NCBI RefSeq assembly: GCF_003046545.1
Contig: NZ_QAAA01000019.1
Span: 1-45,737 of the forward strand
Length of the DNA stretch: 45,737 nucleotides
Source: Rhodovulum imhoffii
GTDB taxonomy: Bacteria > Pseudomonadota > Alphaproteobacteria > Rhodobacterales > Rhodobacteraceae
Reading direction: 5' to 3'
Both the position numbers and the translations under genes were made by a program. How positions within the stretch are numbered: position 1 is the first letter of the stretch; every line of letters starts with the position of its first letter. The notes beneath the pieces were generated by a model. It made no database searches and was not told the origin of the DNA. It saw nothing but the letters and a program-made list of their open reading frames with translations. Positions 36,726 through 45,247 of the stretch are shown one piece after another.

Positions 36726-37489
36726 GGGATCGCTCCCGGCTCAACAAGAACCCACCCCTCGGAAACGCTCTTGAGCCCGTCCCGCTGAGCCTCGCTGCCC
36801 TGCCAGAGTGCAAAAGCGATCGGCACCACGGCACGGTTGAGCGCAACCTCATACTCGTCGCGCACCGCCAGCGGGCGCGACATTACCACCGTCCACTCGT
36901 TTGGGTCGCCGGGGTTATCAGTGTAAAGCCCATCTCCGGAAACCGTCTGTATCGGCAACCGGGTCAGGCTGCCATAGCCGCCAGCGGCAAGGTTCTGGAT
37001 CTGGTGGCCATCGGCACTCCAATACCAGATATTGACCGGCTGATCCGGCCCGGTCCCCATAAGGTAGGAGGTGGTGTCGTCGCCCAGCGAAAACTGCACC
37101 GCCGCGCCATCACGAAACCTGTCGCGCCCGGTTTGGCGGTCAGCCGTGTCGTCACGCCAGCGCAGCCGCACGTAGAACCGCTCTGACGTATGGGCAAACG
37201 TGACGTACAAATCCTGATCAGGGGTATCGTAGTTCACCCGCAATTCAACCGACCTGTGGACGGCCGGTGCCGGAACCATCCGCACGCGGTATTCGGGCAG
37301 GCGCTCCCATATGATGTCGTCAGGATCGTTGACCGATCGCAGATAGACCCCCTCGGGGATCTTCGCTGCGGCAACGATATCCCCGGCCTCCAGACGCAGC
37401 ACGTTGGCTTCCACCACCGTTTCGGCGGGAGCCGCCCATGGAGCGATGAAAGCAACCAGGAAAGCGAGTGTGCTTGGAAGATGTTGCAT
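36722..37489 (-). CDS. ddhC: type II DMSO reductase family gamma subunit, heme b (DdhC-like)
   Basis: The 255-residue protein starts with a Sec signal peptide (STLAFLVAFIAPWAAPA, cleavage near residue 22) and belongs to the ethylbenzene-dehydrogenase-type heme-b domain family. In relatives the heme iron is held by a Met and a Lys. Matching residues are the Met in TTSYLMGTGPDQPVN and the Lys in RDGLKSVSEGWVLVE. The subunit passes electrons from beta's Fe-S clusters to a soluble cytochrome c. It follows the chaperone gene with an 11-bp gap that holds GGAG. Confidence 0.85.
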   Translation of the reverse strand: MQHLPSTLAFLVAFIAPWAAPAETVVEANVLRLEAGDIVAAAKIPEGVYLRSVNDPDDIIWERLPEYRVRMVPAPAVHRSVELRVNYDTPDQDLYVTFAHTSERFYVRLRWRDDTADRQTGRDRFRDGAAVQFSLGDDTTSYLMGTGPDQPVNIWYWSADGHQIQNLAAGGYGSLTRLPIQTVSGDGLYTDNPGDPNEWTVVMSRPLAVRDEYEVALNRAVVPIAFALWQGSEAQRDGLKSVSEGWVLVEPGAIP

Positions 37490-37500
37490 GGGATGTCTCC

Positions 37501-38232
37501 TTATCCCCAGAGGGTCTGCGGCACGGAACAGGCCGGCGCAGCGGCAATTTCGGGATCGCGATACGGGCCCGTTCGCGCCTCAAGAGCTTTAATCTGGCCA
37601 TCGGCCAACCGGGCGAGGTCCTGCACAAGCTGAGCCAGTGTCGGGTCGGGCATACCGGGTGCGCACGCGCCCAGGCAAGCCGAGATCTCTGTCAGGCTGG
37701 GCGCAAGAAACCGGGACAGGAAGTCCCGTTGCGCGCGTTGAAACGAACCGCAATCGCGCCCCCGCTCCTGCGCGCGCGCCTCCAGGTGGCAAAGGACCGC
37801 CATAAACTCCAGCATCGCGCTCAGGTGATCGGGTTCATCGGTCCGGCCCTCGTCACCGGTGGCAGCTCGCAGGCCGAAATGACCATAGAACCTGGCCACG
37901 TTCAGCATGAACACTGGCCGGGACAACCCCGCCAGCAGCGCCAGGTGATCGCCAGCGAGGAGTGACGCGAAGGGTTTACCTCCGCGCCCATGCAGGAAGG
38001 CGGCAATATAGCCGGCCTCGAACACCTGAAAGTCATCCGTGGGCGCAGGCGCAGGCCAGGGCTGGCCGGTGGTTTCGGCCCAGGCGGCCCCAAAGGCGGC
38101 ATTGAACGTACCCGCACCCAGCGCAGAATGAAACTCCTTAGAAGGATGAGCAAAGGCCAGAGCTGAAAGACGCCATAGCGTTTCTCGGGCGCGGGGCGGG
38201 CCACAGCGGGTGGAGGGCGCAACGGGATACAT
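37501..38232 (-). CDS. ddhD: TorD-family molybdoenzyme chaperone (DdhD-like)
   Basis: The 243-residue helical protein has the TorD/DmsD/NarJ pattern: ETLWRLSALAFAHPSKEF near the N-terminus, then YIAAFLHGRGGKP, HLSAMLEFMAVLCHLEA, and a C-terminal helix pair ending in LAQLVQDLARLADGQI. Such chaperones bind the Tat signal of the catalytic subunit and keep it in the cytoplasm until the cofactor is in place. The start overlaps the beta-subunit stop by one base (TGATG). Position third, between beta and gamma, is the hallmark A-B-D-C order of ddh, ser and clr operons. Confidence 0.87.
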   Translation of the reverse strand: MYPVAPSTRCGPPRARETLWRLSALAFAHPSKEFHSALGAGTFNAAFGAAWAETTGQPWPAPAPTDDFQVFEAGYIAAFLHGRGGKPFASLLAGDHLALLAGLSRPVFMLNVARFYGHFGLRAATGDEGRTDEPDHLSAMLEFMAVLCHLEARAQERGRDCGSFQRAQRDFLSRFLAPSLTEISACLGACAPGMPDPTLAQLVQDLARLADGQIKALEARTGPYRDPEIAAAPACSVPQTLWG

Positions 38233-39212
38233 CAGCTGAGCTTAAACATATCTGCGTGACGGTAACCGATGAGTGTATCCATCAACTCGCTGTCACCGCC
38301 GTCTGCCTTTTTCTGACGCTCTGCCGCCAGCGTTTTGAGTGCTACGGCAACGCCATCGCCGAACAGGCTTTCCAGATAGCCTTGGGGAATCCGCTCTTCG
38401 TTGGTGGGGACGCTGTTCTCGTCGTATTTGGGGGGCGCCAGCGGCGGAACATAGAAAACGTTCGGCTCCGTTCCCCATTCGGCATGGAGCGGCAACGCAA
38501 CCTTCCAACGGTCTACCAGCGTATGTATCGGCCCTTCCTCGTCATCGCGGTAACCCACCCAGCGGATACGGCCCGCACATTGTCGCGCACAGGCGTTTGC
38601 AAGACCTTTTTCGATGCGCGGATAGCAAAAAATGCATTTCTCGGACTTGGAAATTTCCTCATTGAAATACACCTTCTTGTAGGGGCACGCGGTCACACAG
38701 TAGCGGTACCCGCGGCAGCGTTCCTGATCAATCAGAACGATCCCGTCTTCCTGGCGCTTGTAGATCGCATTGCGCGAACAAGCCGCAAGGCAGGCCGGAT
38801 TGGTGCAATGGTTACAGATGCGAGGCAGGTAGAAGTAATAGCTGTTGGGATAGTCGCCCTCCCCCTGGTCCTCATCCCAGTTCGCACCCCATGTCGGCTT
38901 GACGTTTGGGCGCAGCCACGGGTCGGTCCCCGTCATCAGGGCCTCTTCGTAGTTATAATCCCACGGGATACCGTAATCTTCGGCCGAGGGCGTAATACCA
39001 AGCTTGAGCGCCCCTTCAGCATCGAACCCCCCGCCCATCTGGGCGTAATTACGCGGGTACCCGGTACCGGGCATCGTTTCGACGTTGTTCCAGTACATGT
39101 ATTCCCGCCCGTTCCGGTTGGTCCACTGGAGCTTGCAGGCTGAGGTGCAAGTGTGACAGCCGATACACTTGTTGAGGTCCATCACCATGCAAAGCTGACG
39201 TTTGACGGCCAT
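38232..39212 (-). CDS. ddhB: type II DMSO reductase family beta subunit, Fe-S protein (DdhB-like)
   Basis: The 326-residue protein has four cysteine groups. The first is C16, C19, C22, C26 (KCIGCHTCTSACK), followed by CNHCTNPACLAACSR, CRGYRYCVTACPYKK and CIFCYPRIEKGLANACARQC. In the third group the second Cys is replaced by Tyr (CRGYRYC), as in type II enzymes where that site holds a [3Fe-4S] instead of a [4Fe-4S] cluster. So one 3Fe and three 4Fe clusters are expected. No signal peptide is present; the subunit would be carried out with the Tat-dependent alpha subunit. It lies 52 bp after alpha. Confidence 0.92.
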   Translation of the reverse strand: MAVKRQLCMVMDLNKCIGCHTCTSACKLQWTNRNGREYMYWNNVETMPGTGYPRNYAQMGGGFDAEGALKLGITPSAEDYGIPWDYNYEEALMTGTDPWLRPNVKPTWGANWDEDQGEGDYPNSYYFYLPRICNHCTNPACLAACSRNAIYKRQEDGIVLIDQERCRGYRYCVTACPYKKVYFNEEISKSEKCIFCYPRIEKGLANACARQCAGRIRWVGYRDDEEGPIHTLVDRWKVALPLHAEWGTEPNVFYVPPLAPPKYDENSVPTNEERIPQGYLESLFGDGVAVALKTLAAERQKKADGGDSELMDTLIGYRHADMFKLS

Positions 39213-39264
39213 ATTCTATCTCCCTTGGTTCCCGGGACGGCGACAAACTCACCGAATGGACTCC

Positions 39265-41997
39265 TTATACGGGTTCCACGTCCACGCCGCTCTCATGCGC
39301 CAGTTGGTTTGCGTTCCATTTAAAAAGCTTGAAGCCCAGATGCCCCCAGCCACCCGCAAGCTCGAGCGGCTGAATCAGTGTCGCCATGGCGTTGTTCATC
39401 GGTTTCCACTGGTCGTACTGGTGCGGTTCCCAGCCATGCTCCATCATGATCGAGGTCTCGGGCAGACTGGGGTAGAATTTGGCCTGGGCAAAGAACTCGC
39501 CCGCACCGTTGAAGATTCGCACCTTGGATCCATCGGCGATGCCCTTGCGCGCCGCCAGCCTGGGGTTGATGTAGATGTTGGGCTCACCCCTTTGCAGGCG
39601 CATCATGAACTTGTTTGACCGCCAGTTGGAATGAATGCCCCAGCGCGTGTGTGGCGAGTAAAACGAAAGCGGATAGGACGAGGCCTCGGGCCCAGCATTC
39701 AGGCGTGCGGTGGGAACCGTAGCGCCAAGCCGCACGAAGGTCGGGTGATCACAAAAGAAAGTTATGCGCCCCGTCAGCGTATCGTACGGCTTCTTGCCCT
39801 CAGTCTGGGCAACGAAAGGATTATAGGGTTCGTCGGGGGGGAGCGGCTGGTTGGCGCCGGCTTCGGCGGTCATCACGAAAAAGCCGCGCTCCGCCCCTTC
39901 CTCGAGACTGACTCCTCCAATCTCCGGACTGTTGTCGACAAGCCACTTCGTCGCGTCGTAGTCGGTCATAAGCATCCCACCCATGGTGTAGTCGTCATGG
40001 ATGGTATGAAAATCCCGGGTTACAGCGCCGTCCTCGTAACTGGTGATGCTGCGGGCGATGGCGCGCTCCTGAATCTTCTGCGTCAACAGCACCATGATAT
40101 CCCAGTCGGGCCTGGCCTCGCCGATCGGATCGACCGGCTTGGAAAAGACATTCATGAAACGATGATACCCGACGGTGCGCAAATCCCACGCTTCGTAATG
40201 GCTGGCGGCAGGCAGCAAGTAGTCGGCCCATTGCGCGGTACTGTCCATGCGTACATTGATATCAACAAAGAGTTCTGAAACTTCCTCCAGAATTCGCGCG
40301 CGGTACTTGTCGGCGAACTTGTTGCGCCGGAACTTGTTGTCGGCAATAGAGATCAGGCCCTTCATCTCTCCGTGATAAGGCATCCAGCCCTGACCGACGC
40401 TTTCATCGATCATCTCCTGAAGCTCGTCGAGATCGAAGCCCACGCGTTCCTTCAGCTTGGCCGGATCGTAATGCGCACGCGCGTGGTCGATCATGTGGCC
40501 GCGGACGAATTCCCCCATGCCGCCCGGCTCCAGTCGCGGAAGCTTGCGAAACCCGAACAGGGCCAATTCCAGCCATTTCGGATGGTTCCAATCAATCCAG
40601 GATGTATCGATGCCCCCCGCCTTGCCGCCGTGACCGGTAAGACCCAGCATCAGCGCCTGCGCCCAGCCTGTGTAGATTCCGTTGGAATAGCGCCCGATAT
40701 TGAACCCGTGCATCAGAATCGCCTTGCGGGCTCTGGCGAAGGCCCGGGCCTCTTGCCGGACAGTTTCAGGAGCCACGCCGGTAACGTCGGCAGTGTCCTC
40801 GGGGCTGTACCTGGCCGCTTCGGTCTTGACCTTTTCGAATACGGTTGTCACCGGGAGGCCCCCGACCTCGAACGTGCCCTCCAGCGCCGGGTCCACGCCG
40901 GCGAGCGCGATGGTCTTCTCATCGGAGCCCATCGAGCCCTTGATCGGCACCGCCGCTCCCGAAACGAGATCCCAGTGGTAAAACACCTGATCCGACCCGC
41001 CATCGACGATGTCAGCCTCACGCAAAAGCCTGCCGGTATCGGCGCGCACCAGCACCGGCAGGTCGGTTTGTTCCTTCATAAAACCGGGTTTATAGAGTTC
41101 TTCCGCGATAATGACGTTCACGAAAGACATCGCGAGAAACGGGTCGGTACCGGGTTTGACCGAAATCCACAGATCCGCGTGGATCGAGGATGGATTATAG
41201 TCCGGCGCAACCGAGACGACTCGGGCACCGTTCCACTTGGCCTCCCAGATGTAATGGGCATCGGGAATGCGCGTCGCGTTCGGATTGAACAGCGACATCA
41301 TGATGTAATCGGCATCAAACCACGCATCCGAGGTAAAGCTTTCCAGCGGGTTGCCATAGGCCAGGTGCGCGCCAGTGTTCAGGTCGCCAACATCGGTGAA
41401 GATATCGAGTTGCACCCCCCCTACCAGCGACGCAAACCTGTAAGGCGCGGCAAAACGGACCATCGACAGATTGCCCGAGCCAGTATGGGTCATCAGCTTT
41501 CCGGGACCGTACGTTTCGTAGATGTCGATGATCTTGTCGGCGATCTCGGTTGTGATCTCTTCCCAGGACATACGCTGCCACTTGCCTTCGCCGCGTTCGC
41601 CCACCCGCTTGAGCGGGTAGCGCAAGCGGTCGCCTTCATACATCGCCGCGGAATGGATGGACCCTTTCTGGCATCCGCGCGGGTTGGGGTCTGGCACATC
41701 CGGGGCGATCTGCGGATAAGCCGCCAGTTGTTCTTCGCGCAGGACAATACCGTCCTTGACATAGACGTTGAAGGCGCAGTTCCCCACGCAGTTGATACAA
41801 TGGGCCGACTTGCCGATCTTGTCCCAGGTAAACTCGCGGCGATAGAGGTCCTCCCAGTCACGGTAGGGATATTCCTCACCCAGCGTATCTTCCAGCGGCT
41901 CCAGCCGGTTCAGGGCCCAGGCGCGGTTGGCGGCGATAACCCCCGCCCCCGTCAGCGAACTGGTTCTCAGGAAATCCCGACGCTTCATGCGCAACAT
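39265..41997 (-). CDS. ddhA: type II DMSO reductase family molybdopterin subunit, probable dimethylsulfide dehydrogenase alpha
   Basis: The ATG at 41997, with GGAGG six bases upstream, gives 910 residues, the length I recall for DdhA of Rhodovulum sulfidophilum. A Tat signal (MKRRDFLRTS, cleavage near AWA-L28) marks a periplasmic enzyme. The FS0 cluster motif is H66-X3-C70-X3-C74-X34-C109; His in place of the first Cys defines type II enzymes (NarG, Ddh, Ebd, Ser, Clr). Blocks such as YPYRDWEDLYR, THTGSGNLSMVRFAAPYRFA and ATRIPDAHYIWEAKWNGA agree closely with my memory of DdhA. Expected reaction: oxidation of dimethylsulfide to DMSO. Selenate or chlorate reductases share the operon order, so the substrate is probable, not proven. 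Confidence 0.83.
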   Translation of the reverse strand: MLRMKRRDFLRTSSLTGAGVIAANRAWALNRLEPLEDTLGEEYPYRDWEDLYRREFTWDKIGKSAHCINCVGNCAFNVYVKDGIVLREEQLAAYPQIAPDVPDPNPRGCQKGSIHSAAMYEGDRLRYPLKRVGERGEGKWQRMSWEEITTEIADKIIDIYETYGPGKLMTHTGSGNLSMVRFAAPYRFASLVGGVQLDIFTDVGDLNTGAHLAYGNPLESFTSDAWFDADYIMMSLFNPNATRIPDAHYIWEAKWNGARVVSVAPDYNPSSIHADLWISVKPGTDPFLAMSFVNVIIAEELYKPGFMKEQTDLPVLVRADTGRLLREADIVDGGSDQVFYHWDLVSGAAVPIKGSMGSDEKTIALAGVDPALEGTFEVGGLPVTTVFEKVKTEAARYSPEDTADVTGVAPETVRQEARAFARARKAILMHGFNIGRYSNGIYTGWAQALMLGLTGHGGKAGGIDTSWIDWNHPKWLELALFGFRKLPRLEPGGMGEFVRGHMIDHARAHYDPAKLKERVGFDLDELQEMIDESVGQGWMPYHGEMKGLISIADNKFRRNKFADKYRARILEEVSELFVDINVRMDSTAQWADYLLPAASHYEAWDLRTVGYHRFMNVFSKPVDPIGEARPDWDIMVLLTQKIQERAIARSITSYEDGAVTRDFHTIHDDYTMGGMLMTDYDATKWLVDNSPEIGGVSLEEGAERGFFVMTAEAGANQPLPPDEPYNPFVAQTEGKKPYDTLTGRITFFCDHPTFVRLGATVPTARLNAGPEASSYPLSFYSPHTRWGIHSNWRSNKFMMRLQRGEPNIYINPRLAARKGIADGSKVRIFNGAGEFFAQAKFYPSLPETSIMMEHGWEPHQYDQWKPMNNAMATLIQPLELAGGWGHLGFKLFKWNANQLAHESGVDVEPV

Positions 41998-42079
41998 GGT
42001 TGTCCTCCCTCGTGACGTACCACGCATTTTGGGGCGGCGCGGACAAAAGAAGGATAGCGACCGGAACCCGGTCAAAGGC

Positions 42080-42115
42080 TGCAAACTTGTTAAAAAGTGT
42101 AAACGGGTTGTAAAC
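42080..42115. promoter_or_regulatory. phased TGTAAAC repeats between ddhA and the sensor kinase gene
   Basis: In the 207-bp divergent intergenic region the plus strand has TGTTAAA at 42088, TGTAAAC at 42098 and TGTAAAC at 42109, steps of 10 and 11 bp; TGCAAAC at 42080 may be a further half-site. Direct repeats one helical turn apart are the usual target of OmpR/PhoB-type regulators, and such a regulator is encoded at 44532-45230. The site could control both divergent operons. Confidence 0.55.
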
Positions 42116-42204
42116 AGCTCGGGCTGCCGCTTTGCAAATTCATTATTCCTGTTTCAATATCCCAAGCGAGCGGAACCGTGGGAGGCGGCACAGGCCGGGA
42201 ACGT

Positions 42205-44532
42205 ATGTCAGCCAGTATCAAAGCCAGCCCATCCGGAGCCTCGGCCAAGATACCCGCCTTGACGGCGTATCTGGAACAGGTCACCGATCAGCTGTTGCAC
42301 CAGTCCATCCTGTTTGCCAAGCGCAATGCCTATGCGCCCTTCACAACGACCATCCGCGCCGCATGGCTGGAGGCGATTCTCAGCCTTAACGAGGCGATTC
42401 TCGGTTATCTCGGCCATGATCGTCCAAACACGTCGGGACCTCTTGCAACTGTCGACTACGCGCGGGATCCAAGACTGGCCCGAATGCGCCAGATTGCACG
42501 ACAGCACCGCTCTCAGGGAGTTTCGCTCCAACTCTACCTCGGCCTGTTCAAGCATTTTCGACGGGTCTATCTGGACGCGTTGTCCAAAAGCGCCACGATC
42601 GGAACCGACGCCCTCCTCCAGCAAGTGCGCGACTTTTTCGATGAAAGCGAACTCAGCATCGTTGCGGACTGGACAACCACCGGGGATAACCAGAGACTAC
42701 GCGAGTTACAGGACCGGACCCGTCGCCTAATCCTTGAGAAAGACCGCTACTTCGCCATCTTCGAAAGCCTGCGCAACCCGGCGCTCCTGCTCGACCGGCA
42801 CCGCGCCATCGTTCACGGCAATCACGCCGCGGTGGAATTGTTCGTGGATGGAACCGAGGTCGGCGATAGCATATACTTGCGTTCACGCAAAACCCTACGC
42901 AGCCGGATGACCGCACGACTCGGCGATGCGCTGAAGCTCGACGAGGGGGCAGAGAAAACTCTCTGGATCGACACGCTTGCCGGGCGGCGCTGTTTCGACC
43001 TGCGCCTGCGGGTTCTGCACGACGCGGTTGAAAACATACCGCTTGGCTACCTGCTGCAGCTTTACGACGTTACCGCCCACCGCCACGCCACTGAAACCGC
43101 ACAACGGGCCGAGCGCCAGATGTCACGCTTTCTCGCCACGATGAGCCACGAGATCCGCACCCCGCTCCACAGCGTGCTTGGTGCTGCGGAACTCCTGCGC
43201 CGGGGTGACCGTAACGGACAAGAAAGCTACCTCGACGTGATCCAGAGCGCGGGCCAGTCCCTATTGCAAACACTCAACAACGTGCTGGATTATTCTAAGC
43301 TCGAAAGCGGCCTGCCCGAACCACGCCCCGCCGATACCGACCTGCTGGCCGCGCTGGAGACATTGTGCGCCATCGCCTCAGTCGGACCGGACGCGGCGCG
43401 TTCTTCCGTGTCCCTGGAAATCGCACGAGATGTCCCCACCCACGTCCGAATAGATTGGGCCATGGTGCGACAAGTGCTGACCAACCTCGTCACGAACGCG
43501 CTGCGCCACGATCAGGGCGGCGGGGTCAAATTGCGGGTCGCAAGAACGCAGGAAAGATTGCGGTTCGAAGTCGCCGATCATGGACCCGGCCTGCCGGAAT
43601 GCGAGGCACGGGCGCTTTTTCTACCGTTCAGCGAAACGAGCCCGCGCCATACGGCCGAAGGAGGCGCAGGGCTGGGGCTGGCGATCTCGCGCGAGTTGGT
43701 CCGGGCAATGGGCGGGCAGATCGGGTTCAGCAATACCGGGATCGGGGCGGTGGTCTGGTTCGACGTGCCCTGCACTCCCGTTCTGAACGATCGCGACGAC
43801 AGCACACCCCCCCAAACCGCCCCGCATGGCCGCCGTGGGTGGCGATGTCTTCTGATCGATGACGACAGGATCGGGGCGATCATTTCCTCCCACCACCTCC
43901 AACGGATCGGTTTCGAAACTGACCATGCCGGAAGCCTTGCCGAAGCGCGCAAGGCGTTAGAAACCTCACACTACGACGCGTTTGTGATCGATTACCTTCT
44001 GCCTGACGGCAAAGGCCCGGATTTCGTCCGCGACCTGCGCAGCGGCAACGCCGGTGCCTGTGCGAGGGTGGTCGGATTGACGGCGAATGTAGAAGCGCTG
44101 CGCGCCTCCGCCGATCTTGGAGAGGACTTCGACGTGATCCTTGCCAAGCCCGCTGACGGGGCGACGCTGGCACAGGCGCTGCTTCCCTTCGCGGCAAAAC
44201 CGGTCCGCAACTCTCCCCCCGGCAGATCCAATCTCGATGGGCTTTCCGGGGAAACCATATCCGCCATGGCAAAGGCGTTCATTACCCAGTGGGAAAGTTT
44301 TCGCATCCGGTTGCGGCAGGACACTCATCGCAAAGAGCTTGGAGATATCGCACATCGTCTGGCCGGAAGCAGCGCGCAACTGGGACTGCACGACTTGGAA
44401 CATCTCCTGAACGAATTGGAGCGCCGCTGCGAGACAGACCCCTCGGATATTGCTGATGTCGTCAACCGGCTGGACTACCCGGTCACGGATTGGCTTCAGT
44501 GGCACGAGGCAAACTTTGGGTGCGACCCGTAA
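42205..44532 (+). CDS. TorS-type hybrid sensor histidine kinase (HisKA-HATPase-REC-HPt)
   Basis: From the ATG at 42205 (GGGA five bases upstream; a GTG at 42178 is the alternative) the protein has 775 residues. Residues 1 to about 150 form an unrecognised all-helical domain (for example QGVSLQLYLGLFKHFRRVYL), followed by a PAS-like segment (YFAIFESLRNPALLLDRHRA). Next come HisKA with H315 in SHEIRTPLHSVLG, HATPase_c (NLVTNALRHD, GGAGLGLAIS), REC with D596 in VIDYLLPDGKG, and HPt with H717 in IAHRLAGSSAQLG. There is no membrane segment, so unlike TorS it senses a cytoplasmic signal. It is divergent from ddhA and coupled to the regulator gene, so it probably controls the operon. Confidence 0.92.
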   Translation: MSASIKASPSGASAKIPALTAYLEQVTDQLLHQSILFAKRNAYAPFTTTIRAAWLEAILSLNEAILGYLGHDRPNTSGPLATVDYARDPRLARMRQIARQHRSQGVSLQLYLGLFKHFRRVYLDALSKSATIGTDALLQQVRDFFDESELSIVADWTTTGDNQRLRELQDRTRRLILEKDRYFAIFESLRNPALLLDRHRAIVHGNHAAVELFVDGTEVGDSIYLRSRKTLRSRMTARLGDALKLDEGAEKTLWIDTLAGRRCFDLRLRVLHDAVENIPLGYLLQLYDVTAHRHATETAQRAERQMSRFLATMSHEIRTPLHSVLGAAELLRRGDRNGQESYLDVIQSAGQSLLQTLNNVLDYSKLESGLPEPRPADTDLLAALETLCAIASVGPDAARSSVSLEIARDVPTHVRIDWAMVRQVLTNLVTNALRHDQGGGVKLRVARTQERLRFEVADHGPGLPECEARALFLPFSETSPRHTAEGGAGLGLAISRELVRAMGGQIGFSNTGIGAVVWFDVPCTPVLNDRDDSTPPQTAPHGRRGWRCLLIDDDRIGAIISSHHLQRIGFETDHAGSLAEARKALETSHYDAFVIDYLLPDGKGPDFVRDLRSGNAGACARVVGLTANVEALRASADLGEDFDVILAKPADGATLAQALLPFAAKPVRNSPPGRSNLDGLSGETISAMAKAFITQWESFRIRLRQDTHRKELGDIAHRLAGSSAQLGLHDLEHLLNELERRCETDPSDIADVVNRLDYPVTDWLQWHEANFGCDP

Positions 44533-45230
44533 TGGTGGTGCGTCCCCCTTCCAACAACCTTGTCCTTGGCGTCGAGGATGACGAAGTCGTGCAGATCATG
44601 CTGGCCGAAGTCGTACGACTGGCAGGTGGCTGCTACAAAGCGGCGTGCAGCGCACAAGAAGCAGAGCGCCTTCTGGCGGAGAAAGACTTCGCGCTGGTTC
44701 TGCTGGACCGCCGCCTGCCCGACAGCGATGGCCTGTTACTGATCGAGGCCATCCGTCGGCTTGGGGATTGCCCGGTGATCGTTCTCTCGGAGCTCGACGG
44801 CTCCCATGACCGCTTGCTTGGCCTGGGGCTTGGCGCGACGGAGTATGTTTCCAAACCCTTCAACCCCGCAGAACTGAGCAGCCGAATTCGGTTTTTTCTC
44901 AATCGCCCGGAAAAGGATGCCCAGGACCTTGGCAAACCGATCTCGGCCGGGCGTCTTTGCTTGTTTCCGCTTTCGCGGCGGCTTTCCGTCGACGGCAGGG
45001 AAAGCTTCCTTCCCCCCGCCGAAGCACGCCTGTTTCAAGCGCTGCTGAGCCATCCCGGGGAAGCCCTTGACCGGGACCGACTGACACAGGCGGCCTGCGG
45101 TCGCGACTGGAGTCCGGGCGACCGCACGGTGGACGTTCTGATCGCGCGCTTGCGCAAACGGCTGCCGAAAACCGTCGCGCGCATCGTCACGGTTCACCGG
45201 CTTGGCTATCTGCTGGACCTTGCAAACTGA
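44532..45230 (+). CDS. OmpR-family response regulator
   Basis: The ATG at 44532 overlaps the kinase stop (TAATG), which ties its translation to the kinase. The 232-residue protein has a receiver domain with acidic pair EDDE, phospho-acceptor D59 in VLLDRRLPDSDG and K in VSKPFNPAEL. A winged-helix DNA-binding domain follows (EARLFQALLSHPGEALDRDR, DRTVDVLIARLRKRLP, VHRLGYLL). The pair resembles TorS/TorR in layout. Its likely target is the TGTAAAC repeat region in front of ddhA. Confidence 0.93.
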   Translation: MVVRPPSNNLVLGVEDDEVVQIMLAEVVRLAGGCYKAACSAQEAERLLAEKDFALVLLDRRLPDSDGLLLIEAIRRLGDCPVIVLSELDGSHDRLLGLGLGATEYVSKPFNPAELSSRIRFFLNRPEKDAQDLGKPISAGRLCLFPLSRRLSVDGRESFLPPAEARLFQALLSHPGEALDRDRLTQAACGRDWSPGDRTVDVLIARLRKRLPKTVARIVTVHRLGYLLDLAN

Positions 45231-45247
45231 CGTATACACCCTGCGAG

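Noticed and set aside
39265-41997. Nitrate reductase alpha subunit (NarG)
   Set aside because: NarG is about 1200 residues, cytoplasmic-facing and next to narH/J/I; this protein has 910 residues, a full Tat signal and a periplasmic heme-b gamma partner.
40372-42015. A 547-codon plus-strand frame across ddhA, and similar long frames across recN, ftsZ, murE, ftsI and uvrD
   Set aside because: All lie antisense to genes with full family motifs, have no ribosome-binding site and give no recognisable protein.
42080-42115. An FNR/Crp-type palindrome (TTGAT-N4-ATCAA) as oxygen switch for ddhA
   Set aside because: No such inverted repeat is present; the repeats are direct and fit an OmpR-type regulator better.
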